Source: Manihot esculenta (lineage: Eukaryota > Streptophyta > Magnoliopsida > Malpighiales > Euphorbiaceae). Taken from it: a stretch of 64,000 nt of DNA. Both the position numbers and the translations under genes were made by a program. Below the pieces are notes generated by a model. It saw nothing but the letters and a program-made list of their open reading frames with translations. It did not search any database and was not told the origin of the DNA. The stretch is taken from the NCBI RefSeq assembly GCF_001659605.2, contig NC_035164.2, positions 11,444,965 through 11,508,964 of the forward strand. The letters run 5' to 3'. Below, piece after piece: positions 21,399-34,183 of the stretch. Positions within the stretch are counted from its first letter, which is position 1. Every line of letters begins with the position of its first letter.

Positions 21399-23649
21399 TG
21401 TAACGACTCGAACTCGGACCGCTACCGGGGCTAGGATCCAGATCGACTTAAGGTCGCCGGGACCCATAGCAAACCTACTATACATCCTGTACATCTGATA
21501 CAATCCCGTACATGATCACACATTTTTCATAAAAACTTTAAACTTTCACATATACCAAGCTTGACCTGTGCATGCACTGAACTGTAAACATAAAACCCCT
21601 TACTGGAGCCCTCATCAAATGCTCCAGTTGGGTCAACATCTCAAACCTCAAGCTTGGTTCAACATACCATAACATTAAAACATTTACATCAAGATCATGT
21701 ACAATAAGGATTAACCATAAACATTAGGGCTAAGCATAAAACTAATCATCATTACATTATTTTACAATTCATTGCATTACATGCCACTTCATCATGCCCA
21801 CTACTATTCTATTATATAGATACCTCTTTTACTCTTGACGACTTCTCGGTCTATCCTGAACCTGCAAACCTGGGGATTAGGGAAAAGGGTGAGCTACTAG
21901 AGCACAGTGAGCAGAACAGTAAAACAGTTAATCCAACACATGCTTTCATGAAATGCATCACATCATAAACAATTCACATCACGGATGGACTTGTCACCAA
22001 TAACCCTCTACATATCGTAACATGTCCAACTGTGCTAGGGGCGATACGGCCACGCCTGGTCTTCTCTTACATATAACATAACATTTTCAACTGTGCCAGG
22101 GGCGATACGGCCACACCTGGTCTTCTCTTACATATACATATTGCCAGGGGCGATACGGCCACACCTGGTCTTTCCATCTCATATCATATCATATCACATC
22201 GAGGGCTAATAGATCATCCAATATCCATCCACATCAGCAATATATTATGCAATGCATCATATTCGTGAATTCTAATGCAAACAACCTAATACATATCATG
22301 GCATTCGTGATGCATGGATCATGCTAAAAAGATTTCAGTGCTTTAAAATAAAAGAGTTGTGTTCTACTCACCTCTGGCTGACGCTTTACTGACTCTGTAG
22401 CAGCTAGCTTACTGCTGACCTCCTCGGTCTCTCAGGTCCGAGCCTACACAGGTGGACTCAAATGAGGGACCAAACATACTCTAACATAACTCTAAACATC
22501 TCCTCAGAAACCCCCTAAAACATCTCAAAACATTCGTAAAAAATATGCAAAAGAAGGCTGGACAGGGTACTTTCGACGGCAGGTTCGACGGTCGAAAGTT
22601 CCTCCAGAGCCGAAACTCGGGCACCTTCGGCAGCCGAAAGTCCCTTCCACAGCCGAAACTCACCAACCTTCGGAGGCAAGTTCGGCGGTCGAAAGTCTGT
22701 CCAGAGCCGAAAGTCCAAACTTTCGAGGGCAGGGTTCGACAGCCAAAACTGCCTCCCAGGCAAGTTCGGCGGCCGAACATGGCTTCGGCAGCCGAACCTG
22801 GGTTCTCCAGAATGGCAGAACCCGGTTCGCTTCATGCAATCCGCCACTCCAAAACCTCACAACATGCATTTAACTATTCTAAAACATGCATAAACACATT
22901 CTTAAGCATTTAGGGGCTTAAAATTAGTCTATACCCCAACAAACATCACATTTAGCATACATTTACCATAATGGGTACATAAACCCTAACACTTTAAATC
23001 TACTCTAAACATGCATCATATACCCTTAAAACCCCTCAAAACTTACTTAAAACATAGAAGAGAATGAGGATCTACTCTTACCTCTTGAAGATCGAGAGAA
23101 AAGGCGATCCAAGCTTGGAGATATAGAGAATCTAACTCCTGAGGTCTCCAAGCTTCCAAACTTCGATCTTTGCTCAAAAATCTTCAAAACCAAGTTAAAA
23201 CTCATCAAAACGTGAATGATTTGAAGGAAAACATCAAAACCAACCATGGAAGGGCATGGACTCACCTCTGCCCGAAAATGGAGAAGAAAGCTCGCCCATT
23301 TTCGGACATGGGGCCTTTTATAGGTGGCTGGCCAGACCACCTTCGAAGGCCAAAGGTGCTTCCAAAACTCTACCACGTTCGGCGGCCAAACTTGACATTC
23401 GGCGGCAGCAAAAGGGAGCCACTTTCGGCGGCCAAACATGAGGTTCGGCGGCCGAACCTGGCATTTCCCTTCAAAACTTTCTTTTCTTTTAAAACTCAAT
23501 TTTCTTTCTTGATCAAACCATAAAAACATTTTAGAAAACCTTTATTTTACCCTTCTAAAAGATTCTGACATCCGAGAAATTCCAGATTCCAACGGAGATT
23601 TCGCCGGAAGGTAGGAAATTCCGGTGCCGGGGTCTAGCCGGGTATTACA
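21399..23649 (-). repeat. 3' LTR of element D (2,251 bp)
   Basis: On the plus strand it runs TGTAACGACTCG to CGGGTATTACA. Three repeats reading CAGGGGCGATACGGCCAC with CACCTGGTC lie at about 22033-22172. The conserved block is at 22443-22471. Two palindrome clusters (about 22570-22800 and 23340-23460) are partly mutated, for example TTCGACGGTCGAA. The TATA box (minus) is at 23315-23322. Confidence 0.92.
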
Positions 23650-23687
23650 TTCTTCCCCCCTTTAAGAACATTCATCCCCGAATGTTC
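23650..23687 (-). promoter_or_regulatory. Polypurine tract and stem-loop of element D
   Basis: Minus-strand purine run AAAGGGGGGAAGAA (complement of 23650-23663) next to the 3' LTR, preceded by the stem-loop GAACATTC-GGGGAT-GAATGTTC (23666-23687). Confidence 0.85.
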
Positions 23688-23738
23688 AACAAACAAGCAT
23701 AGCATCAAAAGAAACACATAAAACCTATAACACTCACT

Positions 23739-25664
23739 TTAGAAGAGATGAAGATACCACTGGAGTATGAACTCCCGGGTCTCCCAGACACACTCTTCTA
23801 TTCTGGAACACTACAAGCTTCTTACAGACATCTGCTTAGCACTCCTGCCAGCTCACAGCCGTTCTGATTCTTTCTCTGACCACCGGCCTTCTCTCTGCTA
23901 TAATATGGAATAACTGCCAAGTGATTTCCGGCTGAGGGCATCTGCCAAAACATTTGCCTCACTCGGATGATACTGAAACTTGTAACCATAGTCACTAAGC
24001 AGTTCTACCCATTTTCTCTGCCTCAGGTTCAACTCTTCCTGACTCAAGATGTACTGTGGACTTTCATGATTTTTAAAGATCTCACATCTACCCCATACAG
24101 GTAATGTCTCCACATCTTGAGCGCAAAGATCACAACTGCCTTTCCTAGATCATGTGTAGGGTAATTCAGCTCATGCTCCCTCAACTACCTAGAAACGTAA
24201 GCAATTACCCTTTCACACTGCATCAACACACAATCTAGTCCCACCTGGGACGCATCACATAGCACTGTGAAGTCTTCATTACTGGTGGGCAGAGCTAACA
24301 TTGGTGTTGACATCAACCTTCTCTTTAGCTTTACAAAGCTCTCTTCACACCATCCTGACCAAACTAACCTCTGATTCCTTTTTGGTCAACCCGGTCATAG
24401 GAGAAGTAACTCTGGGGAAGTTCTGAATGAATCTCCTGTAGTTAACCTGCCAAACCCAAAAAGCTCCTAGACCACATTACTGTAGTGGGTCTGGGCTAGT
24501 TAGCTACAGTTTCAACTTTCTTGGAGTCTACCTCAAAACCCCTTTTTCTGACATATCATTACCTAAGAAAGATATGCTCCTTAACCGAAACTCACATTTG
24601 GAGAACTGGGCATCCAAGCCATGTTCTATCAGGGTCTGCAACACTATCCTCAGATAATGGGCATGCTCCTCTGCGTTCTGGAATACACCAAGATATCGTC
24701 AATGAAGACAATAACAAAGTGATCCAGAAACCGACTACAAACTCTGCTCATGAGATCCCTGAATGCTGCAGGGGCATTGACTAGCCCGAACGACATCACT
24801 AGGAACTCATAGTGCCCATATCTGGTCCTGAACGCCGTCTTGGCACATCTTCTTCCTTGACTCTTGACTGGTAATACTCGGATTTTAGATCTATCTTGGA
24901 GAGGCAACCGGCTCCTGCTAGCTGGTCTAAAATAGATCGTCAATCCTAGGGAACAAATACTTACTCTTGGTAGTGACTTTGTTCAACGACTTGTAGTCGA
25001 TACAAAATCTTGAGGATTCACCCTTTATTCTCATAAGACAACTCTAGAGCACCACAAGGTGAGGTACTAGGTCGGATGGAATCCTTATCTACCAACCCTT
25101 GTAACTGCTCTTCAACTTCTTTAACTCTACAGGTGCCATCCTGTAGGGAAGGGTAGAGATGGGTCTGGTCCCCATCATCACTTCAATTTTTCAAACTCTA
25201 TCTCCCTAGCAAGTGGTAAACCTGGCAGCTTGTCTGGGAAAATATCTAAGAACTCTCTGACTGCGGGCACTAAAGCTGGTTCCCCTGTTCTGACCGCTAT
25301 GCTCTCTAACATGAGCAAGAAACCCCTGACAACCTCTCCTGAACAACTCACGAGCCTGTAGGGCTGATATCAAACCTCTAGGTATCTCTACTCTGTCCCC
25401 TCTAAAGACTACCTTTGATCCATCCTGAACTCTGAACCTGACTACCTTGTCTCTGCTATCCAAGGTATCACTATGAGCAGATAGAAAATCCATCCCTAGA
25501 ATGACATCAGAATCAGTCAAATCTAGAACCACTAGGTCGGCTGGAAGGCACCTACTCTCAACATACTCTGAACTATACCGGCAGACTGACTCTGCCACTG
25601 ATGGATCACACTTGGGTCCACTGACCCAAAGAGGACACTCTATCCCAGAAGCCATCAAACCCAC
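23739..25664 (-). pseudogene. Element D pol remnant: protease, RT, RNase H; integrase deleted
   Basis: From 25664 down: a protease-flank region ([23 protein letters not shown]), an RT fragment ([24 protein letters not shown] at about 24660-24830), and an RNase H end ([31 protein letters not shown] at about 23900-24110). Just after RNase H the sequence jumps to the integrase C-terminal region (RERIRTA). It jumps again to the last codons (EECVWETRE...YLHLF), ending at TAA 23741-23739. Two internal deletions therefore remove the integrase zinc finger, DDE core and most of the GPY/F and chromodomain. Stops and indels are frequent. Confidence 0.86.
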
Positions 25665-25687
25665 CCTATCTACGGCTCTCTAAGCAA

Positions 25688-27357
25688 CTAAAGGAAGGAA
25701 AAAGCATTAGGGTTCATTAAAGCATACACATCAGAACATAAGAGAGTGAGATTACCTGTCATCACCATGTCCGATGTGTTAGCCTCCTGCTGGGTCATAG
25801 AGAAAATTCGAGCTGGAGCTGATGGACCTTCTCCGCAGGAACCTACTGAAGAAGGAGCTGTCCCCCTTCCTCTGCCTCTGCCACTGCTCTGCGTCATGGC
25901 TGGAGCTACTAGCTGAGCTACACTGCCTGAAGCTGTCTGCCGGGACTGTGCCAACAAGGTTGCAGTGGGACACTCACGTGCCATGTGCCCCTCCTGTTCG
26001 CAGCTGAAACATGCCGTTGTCCCCACTAGACAGACTCCCTTGTGCGGCCTACCGCACCTCGTACATTCGGAGCCATCTGAACCAGAGCTCGAACCACCAC
26101 CTAATCCCATACCAGACTTTAACCTGTCCCAGAACTTGTTCTTCTTCGATCTTCTAAGGCCTCTATCTCTCTTTATGATCTTCATGGCAGCCTCGCTCAG
26201 AGAGGAGAGATTAACATTCCCTGTCCCCGGGATTCTGGAACCCGAAGATTGTGCCACCTGTTGTTTAACTGACCCCTCAATGATGGCACTAGCCTCTATC
26301 TTTCGTGCTGCATCCACAATGGTGTGGAAGCTCTCCCTCTCTGCTGCAAGGATCAGGGAGGAATACCTAGAGTGAAGTCTCATGGTATACCTCTTAGCTT
26401 TCTTCTGATCTGTATCATATGCTTGCCCCACATACTGAAGCAACTCAAGGAACTTGTCTGTGTACTCATCTACACTCATATCCTCCGTCTGCCTTAGTTG
26501 CTCAAACTCAATAACCTTTAGTTCCCTTGAACTGTCTGGAAAAGCCCATCTTGCAAACTCATTAGCAAACTGCTCCCAGGATAAGCTTTCCAACCTTGAG
26601 TCCACATAGTTTTTAAACCACTCCCGAGCTTTCTTACATTTCAATATGAACCCCGCCATCTGAATGGCTCTACTGTCATTAGCTCCTAGCTCATCCGTTA
26701 TCATTTTCACCGTCTTGAGGTACTCAAACGGGTCATCTCCTATCTTAAACTTGGGAGCATCCAACTTCAAATAATTGGTCATCTTTACCTTGCTCCCCAC
26801 TGACGAGCTAGGTTTGGATGTTTGGACATCCGAGACTACAGGTTCTGCTGGTGGTGGAGGAGGTGCAGCATTCCCTGGGTTAGGGTTTGCTGGGTTTGGA
26901 AAGAAGGGTGAGGTGGGTACATGGGATACTGTGGATATGGCAGGTAAAAGGGAGGATAGGGCCTAAAGGTGGGATATGGGTTATAGCTAGAGAAATTCGA
27001 TGTACCTCCCATCGGATACCCTGGCCCCTATGGGTAGGGTGGATACTGTGGTGGTGGAACAAAACCCGAGGCCTGAGTGCCTCCTTAGGACTCTCCCATA
27101 TCCTCTTTTGACATACTCATGCCCAAGCTACCATCTCTTCTCTGTTCATCCTCCTCTGGTCCCATCACATCCGCTGACATACCAACCTGAATTGATCTCC
27201 TCCTGCTCACATCAAAAGACCTTCTAGGGTCCCTTGATGTCCCTTTCCTGCTAGATCTACTAGACATTGCCCTTGGCAACGCAGGGGGACAGGCATCCAT
27301 GCCCTCATTCTCTAGTGGAACTCCAGTCAATCGTGCAGATCGACGAGTGTCTCTCAT
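25688..27357 (-). pseudogene. Element D gag (broken)
   Basis: Start [14 protein letters not shown] at 27357, the same conserved start as G and H. A stop and frameshift near 27085, within the Pro/Tyr-rich linker, separate it from the gag core, which is open from 26800 to 25688. The core keeps [13 protein letters not shown] and [23 protein letters not shown]. Both zinc fingers follow: [12 protein letters not shown] and a canonical CFSCEQEGHMARECP. A Gly/Arg-rich segment follows. The frame ends in the protease active site, where the family motif DPGASHSF reads NPNAFSF, so the catalytic Asp is lost. Confidence 0.88.
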
Positions 27358-27602
27358 TCTAGTTTCTGAGAACATAACATATACACAAAACATTAGCATC
27401 ATATGGTTCATGTGGAAACACATGAACCCGCATCACATACATCACATCATTAATGCGCATGCATATTATCATGGCATTTTACATCATCATCAAGACAGGA
27501 CTCTACATCCTATCCTAGTGGACATGATTTTTCCTATTGTGCTTGCCCTTCTATGACATCTATGAGCCCAATACACTCTAAGTCCGACCATATGAACCTA
27601 GG

Positions 27603-27614
27603 GCTCTGATACTA
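27603..27614 (-). promoter_or_regulatory. Primer-binding site of element D
   Basis: Minus strand TAGTATCAGAGC, one change from the initiator tRNA-Met site TGGTATCAGAGC, 3 nt from the 5' LTR. Confidence 0.8.
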
Positions 27615-27617
27615 ATC

Positions 27618-29896
27618 TGTAATTACCCAAACTCGGACCGCTCCCGGCGCTAGGATCCAGATCGACTTAAGGTCGCCGGGACCTGTAGCAAGCCTACTAT
27701 ACATCCTATACATCTGATAGAATCCCGTACATGATCATACATTTTTCATAAAAACTTTAAACTTTCACATATACAAAGCTTGACCTGTGCATGCACTGAA
27801 CTATAAACATAAAACCCCTTACTGGAGCCCTCATCAAATGCTCCAGTTGGGTAAACATCTCAAACCTCAAGCTTGGTTCAACATACCATAACATTAAAAC
27901 ATTTACATCAAGATCATGTACAACAAGGATTAACCATAAACATTAGGGCCGAACACAAAACTAATCATCATTACATTATTTTACAATTCATTGCATTACA
28001 TGCCATTTCATCATGCCCACTACTATTCTATTACATAGACACCTCTTTTACTCTTGACGACTTCCTGGTCTATCCTGAACCTGTAAACCTTGGGATTAGG
28101 GGAAAGGGTGAGCTACTAGAGCTCAGTGAGCAGAACAGTAAAACAGTTAATCCTACACATGCTTTCATGAAATGCTTCACATCATAAACAATTCACATCA
28201 CGGATGGACTTGTCACCAATAACCCTCTACATATCGTAACATGTCCAACTCTGCCAGGGGCGATACGGCCACACCTGGTCTTCTCTTACATATAACATAA
28301 CATGTCCAACTGTGCCAAGGGCGATACGGCCACACCTGGTCTTCTCTTATATATACATATTGCCAGGGGCGATATGACCACACCTGGTCTTTCCATCTCA
28401 TATCATATCATATCACATCGAGGGCTAATGGATCATCCAATATCCATCCACATCAACAACATATTATGCAATGCATCATATTCGTGAATTCTAATGCAAA
28501 CAACCTAATACATATCATGGCATTCGTGATGTATGGATCATGCTAAAAATATTTCATTGCTTTAAAATAAAAGAGTTGTGTTCTACTCACCTCTGGCTGA
28601 CGCTTTACTAACTCTGTAGCAGCTAGTTCACTGCTGACCTCCTCGGTCTCTCAGGTCTGAGCCTACGCAGGTGGACTCAAATGAGGGACCAAACATACTC
28701 TAACATAACTCTAAACATCTCCCCAAAAACCCCCCTAAAACATCTCAAAACATTCGTAAAAAACATGCAAAAGAAGGCTGGACAGGGCACTTTCGGCAGC
28801 AGGTTCGGCGGCCGAAAGTCCCTCCAGAGCCGAAACTCAGGCACCTTCGGCAGCACCTTCGGCTGCACCTTCGGCGGCCGAAAGTCCCTTTCAGAGCCGA
28901 AACTCACCAACCTTCGGGGGCAGGTTCGGCGGTCGAAAGTCTGTCCAGAGCCGAAAGTCCAAACATTCGGGGGCAGGGTTCGGCAGCCAAAACTGCCTCC
29001 CAGGCAGGTTCGGCGGCCGAACATGGCTTGGGCAGCCGAACCTGGGTTCTCCAGAATGGCAGAATCCGGTTCGCTTCATGCAATCTGCCACCCCAAAACC
29101 TCACAACATGCATTTAACTATTCTAAAATATGCATAAACACATTCTTAAGCATTTAGGGGCTTAAAACTAGCCTATACCCCAACAAACATCACATTTAGC
29201 ATACATTTACCATAATGGGTACATAAACCCTAACACTTTAAATCTACTCTAAACATACATCATATACCCTTAAAACCCCTCAAAACTTACTTGAAACATA
29301 GGAGAGGGTGAGGATCTACTCTTACCTCTTGAAGATCGAGAGGAAAGGCGATCCAAGCTTGGAGATGTAGAGAAACTAACTCCTGAGGTCTCCAAGCTTC
29401 CAAACTTTGATCTTTGCTAAAAAATCTTCAAAACCAAGTTAAAACTCATTAAAACATGAATGATTTGAAGGAAAACATCAAAACCAACCATGGAAGGGCA
29501 TGGACTCACCTCTACCCGAAAATGGAAACCGAAAATGGAAAAGAAAGCTCGCCCATTTTCGAACATGGGGCCTTTTATAGGTGGCTGGCCAGACCACCTT
29601 CGGAGGCCAAAGGTGCTTCCAAAACTCTACCACGTTCGGCGGCCGAACTTGACATTCGGCGGCAGCAAAAGGGAGCCACTTTCGGCGGCCGAACCTGGCA
29701 TTTCCCTTCAAAACTTTCTTTTCTTTCAAAACTCAATTTTCTTTCTTAATCAAACCATAAAAACATGTAAAAACATTTTAGAAAACCTTTATTTTACCCT
29801 TCTAGAAGATTCCGACATCCGAGAAATTCTGGATACCAACGGAGATTCCGCCGGAAGGTAGGAAATTTTGGTGCCGGGGTCTAGCCGGGTATTACA
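27618..29896 (-). repeat. 5' LTR of element D (2,279 bp)
   Basis: On the plus strand it runs TGTAATTACCC to GGGTATTACA. It is aligned with the left LTR but has scattered substitutions and small indels, so D is clearly older than G and H. Palindromes here are better preserved than in the left copy. Conserved block 28662-28690, CAGGGGCGATA repeats about 28254-28392, TATA box (minus) 29572-29579. Confidence 0.92.
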
Positions 29897-29901
29897 CTCA
29901 C

Positions 29902-30230
29902 GATAACTTTTCGAAAAAAGAATTTCGAGATGCACAATTTTCAAAAGTGTGACAAGGGCTATAAGCCTGTCACAAAATTCGATATGGAAATTTCATCATT
30001 TATGAGGTCAATTTTGCATTTTAATTACTTTTTTTAGATATTTTTTAATTTTGCATATTAGGGTTTTTTTCTATTATAAATAGCCTTACTTGGCTACTAG
30101 AGATTCATTTTTCAATCTTCAAAGTATTTCAATAAGAATTTTTGGTTTCTAACTTATCTTTTCTCTTATATCGTCTTAGTCAAGCGATATTGGTTAAAAC
30201 TCCTGATGGACTCTAAATAGTCATTTTTCA
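29902..30230 (+). repeat. 3' LTR of element C (end certain, start uncertain)
   Basis: Matches the 5' LTR remnant at 14472-14742 over its right part and ends ...TTTTTCA at 30230. TATAAATA is at 30075-30082. The left boundary is not clear: a TG at about 29947 (TGTGACAAGGG) is one candidate. D inserted immediately upstream. Confidence 0.7.
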
Positions 30231-30910
30231 AAAACCTTCTTAAGTGAAATGTGAGTAGAACAATGAACTGACATCTATGTTTAATAATATTTGGGTACTC
30301 TGTTAGAAAACACATGAAGTGATTCCTCAATTTTATTTTTAAAAAAGAACTAATTGTTAGCCATACAACATGCATAAACAATTTGTTTGATTCAATCTAA
30401 ATACTAAAGACAAGTTGATTTTAATTATACACAATAGGAGTCGTACTTAATATTCAAGTGTACTTGCAGAAAATTTCAAGTTCTCTTTTAAGTTTATCAC
30501 TCTGAAAAAAAAACCTCTTTACAGCCTAAAAAAGAAATGATATAAAATAATATCTCTTATGACATGAAAAATAGAAATAAAAATTAGAACTAAATAAAAA
30601 AATAATAAGTATGACTAAGTCGATTAACATATATATAGTAATTATAGTCAAGTTTATGATCAATTGAAAATAATGGGAATAATTGAGTGAGATATTTTTA
30701 ATTGACATTTTTAATAAGTTCAACCTGTAACTTAGAATCCATTTTAATAAGTTCTATTAAATGTTGTAAAGCTAAAATAATTTATATTATTAATCAATGT
30801 GATGTAATTAAAAAAGATAATACTGTTCGGCAAGCCTTGCAGCTCAAGTGCTGGTTTATGCCCAACTTTTGGCGAAAACAATCCTGGGGTGCAGGCAAAA
30901 AAATCTTAGG
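30231..30910. other. AT-rich spacer, no gene seen
   Basis: 680 bp of AT-rich sequence with homopolymer runs and stops in all frames. It is the left flank of E and may be original host intergenic DNA. Confidence 0.6.
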
Positions 30911-31474
30911 TGATATTTTAAGATCCAGAAAAATAGGGTTTACAGCGTATGAGTAAGTTTAACTAGGGAAGATTACCTCTTCCCTCTTTGATTCTTTTTC
31001 CTTTTGTCTGCTAGTGATGTATAACCGCCACCCTGCTACAGTGACACTTGTCTCTGTCGCTCAGGTTCATACGTACGGATGTGTCAGTGTACCCCTCTCT
31101 GCTAGGCAGTCATTTAATTCCCCCCAGCGCGTGTGTTAATAGGGCTGCGAGGTGACTGGGCCTACTTTCTTACCTCTTGTCATGTCACCGGGCTAAACTA
31201 TCCTTAGGCGGGCCTGCGCGTGTGGTCAGTCCGACTTGCTTCATGTCACCGGGCTGGGGCATGCAATGTTGGGCTGGTCTGCTTGAGAACGGCCTGATGA
31301 ATTTTGAGCCTGTGTCCTTCTCCAGGGCCGAGCCTCACCTTAGGGTATAAGAAGCCCGAAAGCCATCAAGTGTCTTTTTACTTCCTTAGCAGTTATTTCA
31401 TGAGCGATGAGGGGGTAAATCCCTAGGCCTCATTATAACCGCACGGCCCGAGGGAGGCTCCTGTCAAAATATCA
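30911..31474 (-). repeat. 3' LTR of element E (564 bp)
   Basis: Ends TGATAT and ATATCA form a 6-bp inverted repeat. It aligns with 51323-51772, sharing for example AGGGTTTACAGCGTATGAGT. On the minus strand the LTR is preceded by the purine-rich GAGTAAAGGCAGGGAAA (complement of 31475-31491), the likely polypurine tract. Confidence 0.85.
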
Positions 31475-31607
31475 TTTCCCTGCCTTTACTCTTTTCAAAT
31501 TTAAAATCCCCAATTCTCTCTAGACTCTCCGTCTCGCCCTGCTCTCTGTACTTCATCTCTCTCATCCTCTATAAAATTTCTTTGAGGTACATCTTCTAAT
31601 TTCTCTA

Positions 31608-34183
31608 ATGGCTACCCTCAAAATTTCTAATGTTATGAATATGAAGTCTTGCATCACCCTTTCTTCCTTTACAAACTTCTTTTCTCGGGAATACCTAAAC
31701 ACCTCTATCTATCACGTGAGGGCTCCCCTTTGCAATGAGAGGATCGTTCTTCCTGTTCCTCCGCCGCCGGGTTTAATTGATCCCCAGCGGGATTGCAGTT
31801 TGGTCTTTTTTATCAAGCAACACGACTTTGGTTTAACTTTTCCTTTTTCTCCCTTCTTCATCAAAGTTTTTCGTTGCTTCGGTGTAACCCCTTGCATGCT
31901 CTCCCCTAACTCCATCCTTTTCATGTGCTCCTTCGAGTCCATCAGCTTGTGCTGGGGTTTCGCCCCGTCGGCTGTCCTGTTTTCCACATTTTTTTGCTTG
32001 GTCAAGGCTAGTCAAGGGTTCTATTATTTTGCTCCCCGAGGAGGAGTGTCCATCTTCTCGGGGTATAAAGACTCCATTAAGGGTTGGGTCGAAGGTTTTG
32101 TAGTAGTGGAGCTGAAGGAAGGCTTCGGAATAACATGGGATGTGGATCTGTCCTAGAGGGATGCCCCCCTGGCTGTAACGACCTTCCTCAGCTGTTTGTA
32201 ATGGACTAGATTTGCCTTCTCCGACTGACCTCTGTCTCTCGAAAGTATAATGTTGAGAAGTGTATGTTCGTGTCCAGTCTTTAGGACTGTCGGGACGCTG
32301 GTATTTGTTTGTTGATGTTCTGCCTTTTTTCCCTTGTCTCTTGCCCTTTTCTTGTATTTGTTTTTAACCGTTTATCATTTTTTTTTCGCAGCTTCCTTCA
32401 CACCCATGGACAAGATCAAGCTGCCGAGGAACTTCACAATGTCCCGGGAGAATATGAAGGCTACCCTGAAGGCCTTTCGGGCTGGCCGATCTGTGGCAGA
32501 CGTGACTTGGGAGGCCTTCCAAGCCATCTTTCCCTTGGTGGCTGGCCGGACTACTTCTCCTGCCCCTACCTCTTTTCAGGCTTTGTGCCTGCCCCCAAGG
32601 GCTCTCGTTTTGCAGCTTCCAAGGCCTCCATCCAGTGCAGGACTCCGGGCTCCTCTAAGTTCCTCACGGCTCCAAAGCCCAGGTCAACCTCCACTCTAGC
32701 TTCCCAAGAGCCCATCACCATCGAAGAGTCTACAGAGGGTGTTTCCAAGGGAGGGGCCAAGGTGGCTCCCTCTTCAACACGACCCAAGCAGGCTGCTGCT
32801 GTTGGTGCCATTGTTATCAGGGGGGCCTTCGGCAAGCGAGCCCAGTCTACCAAGGTCCCTCTCGAGGGCTAGGCCTCCAAAAGGGCATGCTTGGCTAGGT
32901 CTCCTAATTCCATTCTCCCTCCTCCTGCTGATAAAGGAAAGCAAGCCATAGGGCTATCGTCTTCAGCCTCTGACAACGAGCTCCTCAACGCTGTTGAGGT
33001 AACTCATGGGTCCGCGATGACCTCTGTGGCTGAAATATTGCGAGAGAAGATGTTTGGTGGGATATCTAATGTCTTTGATCCGCGCTTCCTCGCTCTTGCT
33101 AGCCATCTGGCCTGCTCCACCAAGCAACAGGTGGCTTTTTGCTCGTGTTAACGGGAGGAGCTGGGAGACAGCCTCCGAGAGATGCTCCTCATGGTGAGCT
33201 ATTTAACTCTCTTTAAGTTTGCTTTATTTTTGTTGTGTTCTTACTCTGTTTGACTTGGCATATACACGAAGATCGATGCTCGAGATTAGTTCCTCCAAAG
33301 CTCGATGGACCAATAAATTGATGAGGCCCGCAGTGAGGAGAACCTTATGGTGACTGGTGATGCCCGCGCGCATATAATCGAGCTTAAAAGTCAACTCGAG
33401 GACCTCACCATTCGCTTAGGAGAGATGTGGGATGAGGTCGGCAGGGCTTCTGAGCGAGCTTCTGTGGAAAAGTCTCGATGGGACGAGGCTTTAGCGCAGT
33501 TGTCTTCTTTGCACGAGGCCTGACTCGAACGAGATGAGGCCCAAACTCAACACGATGAGGCCCGGGCTCAGTGCGAGGAGGCAAGGGCTCGATGTGAGGA
33601 AGCTAGGGCCCAGCGAGAGGAAGCTTTGGCCCGGGTTACTGTCCTTCAGCAGGAGCTCAACAAGCATGCTGAGGACCTGAAAGACATGGCCTTAGTAGTG
33701 GAGGAGTCACGGCTTTAGTAACAGCAACTCCGCTAAGAGGTCACTGCTCTGGAGGAAAGGTGCTTTGCCCTATTGAGGGACGTTAGGCTTACGGAAGACA
33801 GGGTCCAGTTGGCCTATGAGAAGCGCTTATAAGAGTACAAGGACTCTGCTGAGTTGAAGGCCAAGATTGAGCAACCCTGTGAGGAGCGACTTGCGGAGTA
33901 CAAGGCTTCTGATGAGATGAAAGAGAAATTATACTAATCAGTCTTCCGTATGTTCACTTCCGGGTTTAATCAAGGCCTGAAGGCAGCTAGAGACTCCGTT
34001 AGCAGCCCTCCGAGCCCCCAAAATTGACTATGACGACGAGGAGATGCGCTACGGAGAGGATGATAACCCACTGCCTAAAGGAGCTCCTCCCCCGCCAGCT
34101 GGACCTCAGGGAGAAGACACTGTAAATAAGCCCTTGAATGAACTTGTCAGTTTGGGCTCTTCCCCTGTATCTGTAAACAAATA
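31608..34183 (+). pseudogene. Antisense extra ORF of element E, multi-exon, decayed
   Basis: This lies on the strand opposite to pol. Exon 1 begins at ATG 31608 (MATLKISNVMNMKS) and resembles the N-terminal domain of the plant 'putative gypsy type transposon' family (Transposase_28-like: FPFSPFFIKVFRCFGVTPCML, GFYYFAPRGGVSIFSGYKDS). A stop at 32154 and a frame change follow. A likely intron (about 32301-32391) ends in a T-run and CGCAG. Exon 2 reads MDKIKLPRNFTMSRENMKAT, then a Ser/Pro-rich low-complexity part in a shifted frame. A second intron is likely after 33190. The last part is a coiled coil with EARAQCEEARARCEEARAQ repeats (about 33530-33640) and an acidic tail to TAA near 34183. Several stops make this copy a pseudogene. 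Function in the family is unknown. Confidence 0.7.

Larger units (their letters stand above)
21399..29896 (-). mobile_element. Element D: internally deleted Tekay-like element, TSD CTCAC
   Basis: Minus-strand element with two LTRs, TSD CTCAC at 21394-21398 and 29897-29901, a primer site and a polypurine tract. The internal region is about 4.0 kb against 5.2 kb in H because most of integrase is missing. Gag and pol carry many stops and frameshifts. It sits between the end of the C polyprotein and the 3' LTR of C. Confidence 0.93.
14472..30230 (+). mobile_element. Element C: old, decayed Ty3/gypsy element hosting B, S and D
   Basis: Segments 14472-18035, 20279-21398 and 29902-30230 form one element once S and D are removed. 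Its 5' LTR remnant and 3' LTR match each other, for example the shared GATATGGAAATTTCATC. The initiator tRNA-Met primer site follows the 5' LTR. Pol is of a lineage unlike A/B/D/G/H: YYDD polymerase box, EWLVM and IHTDHQSL motifs, and no classical chromodomain tail. It lies in the CRM/Galadriel/Reina range of plant chromoviruses, and I cannot pick the clade. Many stops show it is long dead. Confidence 0.85.

Noticed and set aside
31712..32015. Minus-strand ORFs opposite exon 1 of the antisense gene in E
   Set aside because: Shadow frames. The plus strand carries the recognisable domain.
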